DNA of 64,000 nucleotides, taken from JABDQW01 sp942492025. Lineage in GTDB: Bacteria > Pseudomonadota > Gammaproteobacteria > SZUA-229. Of the stretch, positions 25,737-34,224 are shown in pieces. The DNA is taken from assembly GCA_942492025.1 (NCBI GenBank), contig CALODJ010000009.1, positions 62,001-126,000 on the forward strand, read 5' to 3'. A program made the position numbers and the translations under genes. Numbering within the stretch: position 1 is the first letter of the stretch; each line of letters opens with the position of its first letter. The notes beneath the pieces are model-generated. The model saw only the letters and a program-made list of their open reading frames with translations. It searched no databases and was not told the origin of the DNA.

Positions 25737-26264
25737 TCACATTTTGTCAATAAGTAGCCCGAATGATTCCACCTTTTGCCAGTCGGTATAGTCAATTACC
25801 GTTTCAGGGTTGGTGGGTCCTCCGGTCATCCACATGATAAATCGGATGATCTGCTTGTCCCAGAAGCTGTATATCGGGTAATTCAGTTTACCTGCAAATA
25901 CCGCCATTTCATTGGGTTGCCAGGAAATTTGTTTGAGGAACTTCCTGAAATACGGGTTAGTCTCGGGCTGGTTTTTCCCCGATTTGCGTGCCACGAGACT
26001 CACTGAGAACAAGGCATTTGGTTTACTCTCCAAAATCTGCAGGTTTCTTGCTATGAACTGATAGACCCGCTTACTGTGTTTTCCATACCGGATGCTCGCT
26101 CCGAGGACAATTTTATCGAATGATTCCACGTCGACGTTCGCCTCTTCATCGATTGGGTGCAACGAGACGTTATTGTTATTGCGTTCAATCACTTGCTTTA
26201 AGTAATGGCAGATTTCCAGCGTGTGGCCATCTGTTGTTGAAAACATAATCAGGATATTCGCCAT
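25737..26264 (-). CDS. hemG: Menaquinone-dependent protoporphyrinogen IX dehydrogenase HemG
   Basis: Oxidises protoporphyrinogen IX to protoporphyrin IX in heme synthesis, coupled to the respiratory chain. The 175-aa flavodoxin-type protein begins ILIMFSTTDGHTLEI (FMN-phosphate loop) and has VLGASIRYGKHSKRVYQFI near 54-72 and the HemG insert region WQPNEMAVFAGKLNYP, followed by IIRFIMWMTGG near residue 140. The length fits the family. ATG 26264 has AAGAGA nearby. The genome therefore uses the HemG rather than HemY or HemJ route, at least in part. Confidence 0.9.
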   Translation of the reverse strand: MANILIMFSTTDGHTLEICHYLKQVIERNNNNVSLHPIDEEANVDVESFDKIVLGASIRYGKHSKRVYQFIARNLQILESKPNALFSVSLVARKSGKNQPETNPYFRKFLKQISWQPNEMAVFAGKLNYPIYSFWDKQIIRFIMWMTGGPTNPETVIDYTDWQKVESFGLLIDKM

Positions 26265-26437
26265 TCTCTTGTCAGAATCATTTCGTGTGAGTATTTACCG
26301 GGATTGTAGCCATAACAGAATGAGTCAGCGAGGCTGAATCATTTAACAAACGGGGCTTGATCATGGTGCAGTATACTTTATTCCTGATCATGAAATAAGT
26401 ATCCTGTTGCCGAAACGGGTTGTTACAAGGAGGTATC

Positions 26438-26509
26438 ATGAGAAGTGTGTTGCGGGCCGGAGGAAATGCCAATCCCGGTAGCTTTATGGCTGAGGAGCGC
26501 AATATCTAG
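26438..26509 (+). CDS. Micro-ORF, 23 aa, with consensus ribosome binding site
   Basis: ATG 26438 is preceded by AAGGAGG and a 4-base spacer, the strongest Shine-Dalgarno sequence in the window. The frame encodes MRSVLRAGGNANPGSFMAEE plus three residues and stops at TAG 26509, 12 bp before a palindromic repeat. It may be a true small protein or a gene cut short by the repeat. No family recognised. Confidence 0.35.
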   Translation: MRSVLRAGGNANPGSFMAEERNI

Positions 26510-26520
26510 CCTTATTTCGT

Positions 26521-26553
26521 CAGGGAAACTCTGATTTATTCAGAGCTTCCTTA
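26521..26553. repeat. Solo terminal hairpin of the five-hairpin repeat
   Basis: Reads CAGGGAAACTCTGA, a 5-nt loop, then TCAGAGCTTCCTTAG. The internal stem-loops of the full-length element are absent. Confidence 0.75.
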
Positions 26554-26761
26554 GAGTGAAAACGCGATACAAAGATTGATTTAGACACAGAACCGTTGAT
26601 GCCAAAGGCGTGTTGAAGGCGCATGTCACCGGGCCTGACAAAAGCGGTAGAGAACGATCGCTTTCATGAACAGACTACACGGGTGGCATCAACTAAAAAT
26701 TATTGGGTCTTTGCAAAAGCGCCTATTACACTCGCTGAGATACAGAATCCCAAGGGGGAAT

Positions 26762-27256
26762 ATGGTGGCACAATGCTGTTTTGTTGATAACTGGTACAGA
26801 AGCATCGTTGGTTTTTTTAAATTCTGCCTGTTGCCTGCGTTACTCTTAGGCAGCAGTCAAGCCCACGCATGTCCTGTCGCCAACAAATCCATTCGCCTGT
26901 CGGCCAATGGGCACGCATTGATCGCAGAAGTCGCCACAACGCGTGCCAGTATGCGCTGCGGTCTTGCTTTTCGAGATGCATTGCCCGCTGATCACGGTAT
27001 GTTGTTCGTCTATGCACAGGACCAGATAGTCGGCTTCTGGATGAAGAATACGACTATCCCGCTATCCATAGCGTTTCTGGATAGTGATGGCAAAATCATG
27101 GAGCTGCATGACATGGATCCACAGAATCCTGCCCGTCGTTACATTTCACGATTACCCGTTCGTTTTGCGTTGGAAGTCAATCAGGGCTGGTTTTCTGAAA
27201 AAGGTATTGAGGTAGGAGACAGGGTTGAATTAGACCTGCTATCCAATGGAAACTGA
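26762..27256 (+). CDS. DUF192 family exported protein
   Basis: A 164-aa protein with an N-terminal signal sequence (KFCLLPALLLGSSQAHA, cleavage near residue 35). The DUF192 domain shows the RASMRCGLAFRDALPADHGM segment, FWMKNTTIPLSIAF and the family ending with FALEVNQGWF and GDRVEL. The function of this periplasmic family is unknown. ATG 26762 is chosen, since AAGGGGG lies just upstream; a longer frame from 26666 has no such support and buries the signal peptide. It stands alone. Confidence 0.87.
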   Translation: MVAQCCFVDNWYRSIVGFFKFCLLPALLLGSSQAHACPVANKSIRLSANGHALIAEVATTRASMRCGLAFRDALPADHGMLFVYAQDQIVGFWMKNTTIPLSIAFLDSDGKIMELHDMDPQNPARRYISRLPVRFALEVNQGWFSEKGIEVGDRVELDLLSNGN

Positions 27257-27457
27257 TGTGTCATTGATGCTGGCCAGATAACCGTCAGCCTGTGGGCAAA
27301 CACGCATCTCTCCCCCAGGCCAGAAAAATGCGGGCTAGCAGAGGATACGTCGGCCAGGTGAGAGCAGTCAATCACGTCGATAATCCTTGATGAAATGATT
27401 GCTCTGGACACGCTATTTCCTTAAGCTGACACTATTGGTATCAGAAAGGGGATAGTC

Positions 27458-27721
27458 ATGTCTGACCGTGAAAAAGAACTCGATGATTTGCTTGAATCGC
27501 TGAAAAAGCGGCGTGATGAAATCAATCTGCAGATGCACCTGGGCAAAGCTGAAGCAAAAGAATTGTGGCAGCAGACCGAAGACAAATGGCGTCATTTGCG
27601 CAACCAGCTGGAGCAAGTTGACAATGATACTGGTGATGTCGCCAAGGATGTAGGTGCAACGGCCATGCTGATTGCCGATGAGATCAGGCAGGGCTATGAA
27701 CGCTTGCGCAAGCTGCTTTAA
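27458..27721 (+). CDS. Small helical coiled-coil protein, 87 aa
   Basis: Unrecognised family. The protein is almost entirely charged and helical: heptad-like KELDDLLESLKKRRDEI at the start, then KELWQQTEDKWRHLRNQL, ending in a second helix. No signal peptide or membrane helix. AAAGGGG lies about 9 bases upstream of ATG 27458, which argues for real translation. It sits alone between DUF192 and the Lon-N gene. Proteins with this look are often stress-related or scaffold-like, but I cannot assign a role. Confidence 0.65.
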   Translation: MSDREKELDDLLESLKKRRDEINLQMHLGKAEAKELWQQTEDKWRHLRNQLEQVDNDTGDVAKDVGATAMLIADEIRQGYERLRKLL

Positions 27722-27916
27722 AAGCCGGTTCGTGAAAATCAACGCATTGGTATTCTAAGGACGCACATGTCGCCATTCAGGCGAACAATTCATCATTTAT
27801 CAGGTCTCATATACCCAAGAGCAGGCTAAATTCGTGTTTTTCATGCACGACGACTGAATTCAAGTACCGCTGCACTGTTCTGTTTGATAGGGCGTTTCAC
27901 GCCCGGGAGATAGACC

Positions 27917-28570
27917 ATGAGCAACAGCCCGTTCATCACGCCCCATGATCAGTTGCCCGAAACGCTTCCGCTCTTTCCATTGGCTGGAGCGATCGTCATG
28001 CCGGGCAGTGATTTGCCACTAAACATCTTCGAACCACGTTACCTCAACATGGTGAATGATGCACTGCGTAGCCACCGCATGATCGGTATGATTCAACCCG
28101 ACCCCGATGCCAGAAATGAAGCCGATCTCTGCCACACCGGGTGCGCTGGACGCATTACCCAGTACCGTGAGACCAAAGATGGCCGTATTGAGATCATACT
28201 AAGTGGCGTGTGCCGCTATGACATCGAGAAGGTTCTGCCGACTACCCGAGGATATCGCCTGGGCGTCCCGAACTGGTCACGTTTTACTGACGACTACACC
28301 GATCACGATGCCGAGCTGCTTGGTGAACATGATCGCTTGATCCGGACACTGAAGCGCTACTTCGAGGTCAAAGGGCTGGATACCGACTGGACCGGGCTCG
28401 AACAGCTCCCAACTGTGAAGTTGATGAACAGCCTGAGTATGGCGTTGCCGTTCAGTGAACAGGATAAGCAGGTACTGCTGGAGACGCTAGAACCAGCAGA
28501 GCGGCTGTTCACCTTCACCGCTCTGCTCGGCAGTGAGCTCCAGGCACCTGGGTCGGCCACCCGGCATTGA
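27917..28570 (+). CDS. Lon N-terminal substrate-binding-domain protein
   Basis: A 217-aa cytoplasmic protein that corresponds to the N-terminal domain of Lon protease, without the AAA+ or peptidase parts. Landmarks: TLPLFPLAGAIVMPGSDLPL and NIFEPRYLNMV near residues 15-45, IGMIQPD, GCAGRITQY and the downstream helical half. Such stand-alone proteins are common in proteobacteria and may act in substrate binding or as adaptors; their role is unproven. GGGAG precedes ATG 27917. The next gene starts 38 bp after the stop, so the two are probably cotranscribed. Confidence 0.88.
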   Translation: MSNSPFITPHDQLPETLPLFPLAGAIVMPGSDLPLNIFEPRYLNMVNDALRSHRMIGMIQPDPDARNEADLCHTGCAGRITQYRETKDGRIEIILSGVCRYDIEKVLPTTRGYRLGVPNWSRFTDDYTDHDAELLGEHDRLIRTLKRYFEVKGLDTDWTGLEQLPTVKLMNSLSMALPFSEQDKQVLLETLEPAERLFTFTALLGSELQAPGSATRH

Positions 28571-28608
28571 GGGCGTGTTGGCGTCGATAAACAGTATGGG
28601 CATGCCAT

Positions 28609-29379
28609 ATGCGGATTAATCCTGTGAAGTTTGGCGCGAGCGCACAATCACCGTTAAAACCGGGACTCATCATTCTGTTTGCTATCGGGCTGATGCTGCT
28701 CTCGGGCCCGAATTTCGCCCAGGTTCTGCGACCGACAGAGGGTGTTTACACCCATGCCACACCGACGCGTGATGGTATTGGCAAATATTATCTGGGGCGT
28801 GAAATATCGCAAGTCATGGGGCACCGCGGAGCGGCCTGGCTTGAAAGAAAGTCCAGAGTCGACGAGGAGGCTCCCGACCTCGCGGTGCAGGCCATGCAGC
28901 TGGCACCTGATGCGGTGGTCGCTGACATCGGCGCGGGAACCGGTTACTTTACCTTCCGACTGGCAAAGCGAGTCCCGCAAGGTCGAGTATACGCAGTGGA
29001 TACACAGTCCGAAATGCTGGACATTATCCGCGAGCGCATGAAACGCCGCTCAGTGAATAATGTAACACCCCTGAGGGGGAAATCCGACAATCCTATGCTC
29101 CCGGCAGCCACTGTTGATGCGGTCTTGCTGGTCGACGCCTACCATGAGTTTGCTTTTCCCTACGAGATGATGCTTGGCATTGTGCGTGCGTTACGTCCTG
29201 GAGGTAAGGTCTTTCTTATCGAGTATCGTGGTGAAGACCCGAACATACCCATCAAGCCATTACACAAGATGACCCAACAACAGGCCATCACGGAGATGCA
29301 GGCTGTCGGACTGACCTGGGTTGAAACCAGGGATATTCTACCGACCCAGCATTTCATGGTGTTCGAGAAAGCGGGTTAA
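28609..29379 (+). CDS. Exported SAM-dependent methyltransferase-like protein
   Basis: A 256-aa class I methyltransferase fold with motif I VVADIGAGTGYFTFRLAKRV near residues 104-123, YAVDTQSEML, and VLLVDAYHEFAFPYEMM near residue 170. The first 38 residues form a signal-like hydrophobic segment (PGLIILFAIGLMLLSG...AQ), so it would be exported or membrane-anchored, which is odd because SAM is cytosolic. Related exported methyltransferase-like proteins exist in gammaproteobacteria; their substrates are unknown. ATG 28609 has no strong ribosome binding site; coupling to the Lon-N gene is likely. Confidence 0.8.
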   Translation: MRINPVKFGASAQSPLKPGLIILFAIGLMLLSGPNFAQVLRPTEGVYTHATPTRDGIGKYYLGREISQVMGHRGAAWLERKSRVDEEAPDLAVQAMQLAPDAVVADIGAGTGYFTFRLAKRVPQGRVYAVDTQSEMLDIIRERMKRRSVNNVTPLRGKSDNPMLPAATVDAVLLVDAYHEFAFPYEMMLGIVRALRPGGKVFLIEYRGEDPNIPIKPLHKMTQQQAITEMQAVGLTWVETRDILPTQHFMVFEKAG

Positions 29380-29450
29380 CACTCCCACAGCGACACACTC
29401 ATCGACTCGCTGATGCCAGGCTTAACGAGGCTGAACGGGCTACCGCCTGC

Positions 29451-29488
29451 ACCTGCTCCCGTGATCCTGGTGAGAAATGCGGGCTAGA
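29451..29488 (-). repeat. TAGCCCGCATTTCTCACC repeat, with long flank
   Basis: On the minus strand it begins TAGCCCGCATTTCTCACCAG and continues with GATCACGGGAGCAGG, matching 10317-10351. It lies 70 bp after the methyltransferase stop codon. Confidence 0.7.
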
Positions 29489-29529
29489 AATAAAAAAATT
29501 TGCACGCCCGCTATCGTGCAGTATGCCCG

Positions 29530-29880
29530 CTATGGATCAAATTTTATCTGGTTATATAAGTCGACTATGTCCTCATCAGTGCTTTTTCCAGTTTGTTCCG
29601 TGCAAGTCGCCGTCGTTTCTTCTTCACTTATAGCGGCCAATACATCCTTGATTTCAGTGAGTACATCGTTTGTCTCTCTGATTTCCTTAATGACAAGGTT
29701 GATTTTACGGTTGAGCCCGAATACAGCGAGGGGGAGCAGGAGCCATAGCATTAACAGCAATAACAAGAGTACGAATAACACTTCGAAGTCATTACGATAG
29801 CTGCCGTTGTCTGCAGCAGCTGCATTGAAAGATACCAGAGTAAGCAGAGCTATAGAAACATAGCTGAACACGTACTTCAT
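29530..29880 (-). CDS. Small membrane protein with signal peptide
   Basis: A 116-aa protein of unknown family. It starts with a signal peptide (MKYVFSYVSIALLTLVSFNA, cleavage near AAAA), then a Leu-rich membrane helix (VLFVLLLLLLMLWLLLPLAVF, about residues 36-56) and a cytoplasmic helical tail rich in Ile, Glu and Lys with a Thr/Glu end. ATG 29880 is preferred because it gives the signal peptide; an ATG five codons upstream is also open. No neighbours with clear linkage. Confidence 0.55.
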   Translation of the reverse strand: MKYVFSYVSIALLTLVSFNAAAADNGSYRNDFEVLFVLLLLLLMLWLLLPLAVFGLNRKINLVIKEIRETNDVLTEIKDVLAAISEEETTATCTEQTGKSTDEDIVDLYNQIKFDP

Positions 29881-29895
29881 GAATACTTGTCTCAT

Positions 29896-30250
29896 ATTTG
29901 TTTATGCGCGGTAGATGGGTATTCTATACCCTTGAACTGGTAGAAGTGCAGACCAGTGTCTCGTCGGATTTGTGATTCTTTAAAGACCGAATATAATCGC
30001 ATCGGCTTAGCTCACTGCTGGGAAGGCTGTACGTCGTTACGGCGCGCGCATGCGTCCATTGGCTTTTTCGCCTGACCTGAGCGATCACGGACCGAATATC
30101 GGCTTATGCAGGATTCACAGGCGTTCTCGTGTCACATTTCAGGTAAACCTGCAGCGGCCTGCATGTGATAAAATGCCTGAACACTGTCAAGCCACAATTG
30201 ATGGTACAGCAAAGATTTCGGCTCTTTATTGTGTAATAGTGATGTACTGA
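29896..30250. other. Intergenic, no feature recognised
   Basis: About 355 bp between divergent small membrane-protein genes. A weak open frame at 30050-30250 lacks codon bias and ribosome binding site and is not reported. I see no repeat or RNA gene. Confidence 0.4.
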
Positions 30251-30628
30251 ATGCCCATAGATTACTCTGACAGATATCAAAAAGCGCCCGTTGAAGGGGA
30301 GTATTACGACCCTAAAGGGTACATGCGTCTGAAACAATTTCGTAAATGGGCAAAAATCACGACTGCTCTGATGTTCGTAATTTTGGTTGGCACCGTGATT
30401 GATGCCATCATCGAAGAAAAACCTGGGCCATTTTTTGTCGTGTTTTTCTCTTTTGTCATCCTCATGGGTATTTTAGGTATTTCTTACGATCATAAACTTG
30501 AACAGCATAAAAAGAAGGTTTTAGACGAGAAAGAACGGAAACAACGGATATTGCTGAAGACTATCATGATCTCAAAAAATAATCCCAATCGCGGCAAGTG
30601 GAGACAGAATGAACGGGTAGATACCTAG
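30251..30628 (+). CDS. Two-helix membrane protein, 125 aa, unknown
   Basis: Unrecognised. Residues 36-55 (ITTALMFVILVGTVIDAII) and 60-77 (GPFFVVFFSFVILMGILGI) form two membrane helices joined by a short EEKPG turn, followed by a highly basic and charged cytoplasmic tail (KKVLDEKERKQR...). The N-terminal 33 residues are soluble. Ribosome binding site is weak. Protein-like codon use and a clear membrane design support it. Alone. Confidence 0.6.
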   Translation: MPIDYSDRYQKAPVEGEYYDPKGYMRLKQFRKWAKITTALMFVILVGTVIDAIIEEKPGPFFVVFFSFVILMGILGISYDHKLEQHKKKVLDEKERKQRILLKTIMISKNNPNRGKWRQNERVDT

Positions 30629-30939
30629 CTCTTTCCTGCAGGACGCAGCGATAGAAGGGAACGGCCGAGTATTCCAAAATTTCTCCTCTCGGGGCATATA
30701 ACCTTTTCTACCCCTGTCATTTTTATGATCATCGAGTAATATTTTCTAATATTCTAAACAATGACGCATCGACCGCTAATAAAACGGTTTATACCTTTAG
30801 ATTAGCTCTGCAGCAATTGCTATTTGATTGCTGATTACTGCAGAATATGAATGCTTGATCTGATCAACAAACGAAATTGAATGTCATCATATAACCCGAA
30901 ATGTCATAATTTTTGTAAAACGATGAGTGGACCGTAATC
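30629..30939. other. Intergenic with a nested inverted repeat
   Basis: About 310 bp, AT-rich. An inverted repeat lies at 30807-30844: TCTGCAG at 30807 with CTGCAGA at 30838, and an inner CAGCAAT/ATTGCTG pair. Could be a regulator site or weak terminator. Nothing else is seen. Confidence 0.35.
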
Positions 30940-31179
30940 ATGGGAAATTTTCCGGAAAAGCTTCGATTGAAAGAGCAGGCGGAAGAGGATATCTATTTTG
31001 CCAAACGTGATCGTGAACTGATAGAGGCGATGCGCAAGAAAAAGTTGGCGAAAACACTCGAACTCACGCACAAAGACCAAAAAAAAGCAGCTCGATTGCT
31101 CGAACAGGAATATGCAAAAGCGAGTAAAGCCTACATAAAAATCATCAAGAAACTCATTGGGCGCACCGATAAAATCTGA
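30940..31179 (+). CDS. Small basic helical protein, 79 aa
   Basis: Unrecognised. Very charged and helical: MGNFPEKLRLKEQAEEDIYF at the start, then repeated Lys/Glu-rich segments ending IIKKLIGRTDKI. No membrane helix. The ribosome binding site is weak (GAGTGG about 15 bases upstream). Real coding is supported by the coherent amphipathic composition. The function is unknown. Confidence 0.5.
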   Translation: MGNFPEKLRLKEQAEEDIYFAKRDRELIEAMRKKKLAKTLELTHKDQKKAARLLEQEYAKASKAYIKIIKKLIGRTDKI

Positions 31180-31232
31180 AAGGACAACCGATGCCAACGT
31201 CAATAAGCACTTGACAGGACGGCGTCAAGCTT

Positions 31233-31400
31233 ATGCAGGTACAGTCTGTGATGTACTATGCGTATGAACTCGACAATCCGAGTATCGATGGTTCTGACGA
31301 GTTTGGTGCGACGCTCAGAACGCATCGCTGGTATGGAGCGAAGCTTGGGGGTACGGATATCAGGTTGGCGTTAAGGCCGGACATCAGCGACTACGGGTGA
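31233..31400 (+). CDS. Possible 55-aa ORF or remnant
   Basis: Open frame from ATG 31233 to TGA 31400, starting MQVQSVMYYAYELDNPSIDG. No family recognised and no ribosome binding site. Acidic N-terminal half and basic C-terminal half. It could be a degraded gene piece. It is convergent with the NYN gene. Confidence 0.25.
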   Translation: MQVQSVMYYAYELDNPSIDGSDEFGATLRTHRWYGAKLGGTDIRLALRPDISDYG

Positions 31401-31428
31401 GACGTGGGACACCGACCTTTTTCCTTAT

Positions 31429-31902
31429 TTACAGTAACAAATCAGCTTCAATAGGATGATAGGTGCTGGCGGCCTCGATAAGAGCGTTGGATGTGAGTGA
31501 TGGTACGCCATAGACTTCAGTGATAATGGCATAATCCTTTTTAATTTTTTTCAGTAACAGATCGAAGTCTCCATCACCGGATAGTAGTATGACGGTATCA
31601 ACTTTCTTTGCTATTTCCAAAACATCAATAGTTATACCCACGTCCCAGTCACCTTTGCTGGAACCGTCACTGCGCTGTATATAAGGTTTGAGTTTTACAT
31701 TGAATCCAATATGCTTGAGTGCATCCTGGAATTTTATTTGTTTTTCATCGCCTCTATGTGTCGCGTAAGCGATAGCGGAAACGATTGCTCCTTCTGCGCT
31801 GAGTCGTTGCCAGAGTTTTCGGTAGTCAAACTGACGACCAAAAGCCTGGCGAGTCGTATAATATATATTCTGCACATCAACAAAGACAGCGATTTTTTTC
31901 AT
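31429..31902 (-). CDS. NYN-domain (LabA/DUF88-type) protein
   Basis: A 157-aa PIN-like NYN protein. Conserved acidic residues fit the family: AVFVDVQNIYY at residues 4-14, GDWDVGITIDVLEIAKK near 82-98, VILLSGDGDFDLLLKKIK near 104-121. NYN proteins are predicted metal-dependent RNases. Whether this one cuts RNA is unproven. ATG 31902 is the family-like start. Divergent from yceH, with a 62-bp shared upstream region. Confidence 0.88.
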   Translation of the reverse strand: MKKIAVFVDVQNIYYTTRQAFGRQFDYRKLWQRLSAEGAIVSAIAYATHRGDEKQIKFQDALKHIGFNVKLKPYIQRSDGSSKGDWDVGITIDVLEIAKKVDTVILLSGDGDFDLLLKKIKKDYAIITEVYGVPSLTSNALIEAASTYHPIEADLLL

Positions 31903-31964
31903 CTTGTGTATAAACTAACAATTTATAGATCAGAGATCAAATTCGCCAACAAAAAGGTCACAGC

Positions 31965-32672
31965 ATGAGTATTGATTTTTTACTATCACCTGAAGAACTC
32001 AGAATAATCGGTTGTCTGATGGAAAAGGCAGTGACGACACCGGACCAATATCCGTTAACGCTGAATGCACTGACCAATGCCTGTAATCAGAAATCCAGTC
32101 GAGATCCGGTGATGTCGCTGGAACAGGGCATAGTGGCGAGGGCTGCTCGACAGCTCGAAGATAAGGCACTCATCAGCAGTAGCGAAGGCAAGAGTAACGT
32201 GGTGAAGTACACTCAGCGTATGTGCAATACCTTACTTTCAGAGTTACAGTTTACTGAAGCTGAGTATGCCGTTGTGTGCCTGCTGATTCTGCGGGGTCCA
32301 CAAACACCTGGCGAGATCAGAACACGGAGTGGAAGACTGCATACCTTTGACGACAATGAGGAAGTCAAGGATGTTCTGGATGCATTGATGGATAGCGAAA
32401 GGGGCCCGCTTGTTGCCCGCCTGGCACTCAAACCAGGGAGGAGGGACCATGAATATACGCATCTGTTTGCCGGTGAAGTTGACTCCGTACCGGAAGAAAC
32501 GAGCGTGACAGAGCGTCCCGCAGTGATCAGCCACAAGGATGACAGGATCACGCAACTGGAAGCCAGAATAAGCAATCTGGAACGTGCGCTGACAAAGCTT
32601 GCAGCAAGCCTGGGAGAGCCGATCAATCTGTCAAAGAGTGAGATAACAGAGCCAGAGTCGGGATCTGAATAA
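31965..32672 (+). CDS. yceH: DUF480 family protein YceH
   Basis: A 235-aa cytoplasmic protein of the DUF480 family. The conserved opening LSPEELRIIGCLMEKAVTTP is followed by DQYPLTLNALTNACNQKSSRDPV (residues 27-49), RGPQTPGEIRTRSGRL near residue 110, and GRRDHEYTHLFAGE near 162. It is built from two winged-helix domains; the role is unknown. The C-terminal 40 residues form a short coiled coil and an acidic tail. AAGGT precedes ATG 31965. Confidence 0.9.
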   Translation: MSIDFLLSPEELRIIGCLMEKAVTTPDQYPLTLNALTNACNQKSSRDPVMSLEQGIVARAARQLEDKALISSSEGKSNVVKYTQRMCNTLLSELQFTEAEYAVVCLLILRGPQTPGEIRTRSGRLHTFDDNEEVKDVLDALMDSERGPLVARLALKPGRRDHEYTHLFAGEVDSVPEETSVTERPAVISHKDDRITQLEARISNLERALTKLAASLGEPINLSKSEITEPESGSE

Positions 32673-32737
32673 AAATAGCTGTATTTTCCACCAATGAATC
32701 GATGTTGAAAATCACGGTGCTTGCTTGTCTGTCTCGG

Positions 32738-33193
32738 CTACTCTTGATCATGAATGACGCGGTTAATCACTTCGAAATCGAGCCGACCTTGTTGTTTCAC
32801 TAGGATCCTGCCTTTTCTGACCAGTATCAATGCTGGTGTAAGTTCAATGCTACCGAAAGCCTCACTGATTCGATCGGCTTCGTCAATGACAATCGGCACC
32901 AAGGTGCGTTGTTGCGTAATAGTAATGTTGGGTGGGCGATTTACATGCATGGCGATAGCAATACTATCGGCAGCGTCATCGAGCTCATCGGACAGCCTGT
33001 AGAGGGCGCCAAGTGCAACCGGGTTGCTTACCGAAAAGAAAAAGAGTGCGGTTAACGGTGACTGATCGTCGAGTTCGATGATTGTGCCGTCAACACTTGT
33101 GAGCGTCAGCTGTGGTGAATCGGGTTGATCGCTACAAGCACTCAGCGGGATGCAGATGAAAATGACGAATAAATAGAATAATATGGCTTTCAT
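32738..33193 (-). CDS. Thioredoxin-fold lipoprotein without active-site cysteines
   Basis: A 151-aa protein with a signal sequence ending in lipobox LSAC at residues 17-20, so it is a predicted lipoprotein. The mature part resembles the thioredoxin/TlpA fold (VDGTIIELDDQS, TALFFFSVSNPVALG, VIDEADRISEAFGSIELTPALILV...). The position of the CxxC motif is occupied by SVSNP, so a redox function is unlikely and a binding role is more plausible. Neighbour yceH is convergent. The family name is inferred from the fold-like pattern only. Confidence 0.65.
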   Translation of the reverse strand: MKAILFYLFVIFICIPLSACSDQPDSPQLTLTSVDGTIIELDDQSPLTALFFFSVSNPVALGALYRLSDELDDAADSIAIAMHVNRPPNITITQQRTLVPIVIDEADRISEAFGSIELTPALILVRKGRILVKQQGRLDFEVINRVIHDQE

Positions 33194-33317
33194 TGGTAAT
33201 CATAGTTGTGGAATGAAAAACACAGCGCAGAAATATCGGACGCGGTCTGATTAATTGCCGTCGGCTCCCGTGCAACATGCGAGTTGGCGTCAGGTATATT
33301 TATTTTCGCTATATATT

Positions 33318-33998
33318 CTAATTCTTGAAACTCCCGACTTTTTGCTGATCAAAATCCACAACATTTTGCATTAGAGAGACAGGTTCCTGTAGGTCAAACA
33401 TACCCGGTTGAAATACAATCTCCATTGATTTAACGTCTTTCCACCATTTTGGCGAGCCGTCAGCGTATACAATGACGGTTGAAGCAGAATCGGGTTTCAG
33501 TGTCATAGGGCTTGGCTGAATCGCTAATACAGGGTAGTCTCTGCCGTTACTGTCTGTGACCTTAATCAGACCTATATTATCAATATCTATGTTGATATCT
33601 TTTTGAGCCTGGGGAGATGATTCAAGATCCAGGTAGAAGATGGTCCTGCTTTTGACGCGTTTATTTTTCTGGATTTTCTTTTCCTGTGTTTCGATAACGA
33701 CCTTGCGAAGTTTTATATTCAGATCCGCAGTTCTCAGCTGCTGTTTCGAAGCCAGGAGTGCATTACCGGCATATTGCCAGCTCCCGTCAGCCTTCAAACG
33801 CACCCGGCGGCCATCTGTTGTACGAGCGAAACGATCGTTTGAACGAAATTCCCAGCTGCCATCCTGTTTAAGTATGACCTCACGGCCGTCATCACTGATC
33901 GCCTCCTGAGGCGCTGGCAGCGCATTGCCAGAGGGCCACAGTGCAATTGAAATCACAGCTAACAAAACGTGGGATAGTTCAAGGCTGGGTCTGTACAT
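33318..33998 (-). CDS. Exported protein with two DGR-type repeats, DUF3157-like
   Basis: A 226-aa protein with an N-terminal signal (HVLLAVISIALWPSGNALPA). Two short repeats follow: ISDDGREVILKQDGSWEF at about 34-51 and TTDGRRVRLKADGSWQY at about 60-76. This motif occurs in DUF3157-like envelope proteins. The rest is beta-rich, with a long stretch describing alternating hydrophobic residues. Function unknown. Start ATG 33998 is the one with the signal peptide. Divergent from the NDUFA9-like gene, about 226 bp apart. Confidence 0.6.
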   Translation of the reverse strand: MYRPSLELSHVLLAVISIALWPSGNALPAPQEAISDDGREVILKQDGSWEFRSNDRFARTTDGRRVRLKADGSWQYAGNALLASKQQLRTADLNIKLRKVVIETQEKKIQKNKRVKSRTIFYLDLESSPQAQKDINIDIDNIGLIKVTDSNGRDYPVLAIQPSPMTLKPDSASTVIVYADGSPKWWKDVKSMEIVFQPGMFDLQEPVSLMQNVVDFDQQKVGSFKN

Positions 33999-34224
33999 GA
34001 GTTGTCGGGGCTGAGTTCTGGCGTAGATACATTATACAAGGAGAACAGCGCAGCATAAACCAGCCAGCATATTGCATGAAGGTAGACGCATTTCGTGCAG
34101 TATGCGGGGTAGCCATAAAGATGGTCATACATAAGATATTGACCAATATCCGCTGAAAAACTACATATTTATTGGGCAATGAAATAAGTATACTGTTATC
34201 CAGAATAAAAGAGAGTATTTGCGC

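Larger units (their letters stand above)
26265..26761. other. Intergenic region with a micro-ORF and a repeat
   Basis: About 500 bp between hemG and the DUF192 gene. It contains two direct TGATCATG octamers at 26358-26365 and 26385-26392, a micro-ORF with a perfect ribosome binding site (26438-26509) and a solo hairpin repeat (26521-26553). Nothing else is recognisable. Confidence 0.45.
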
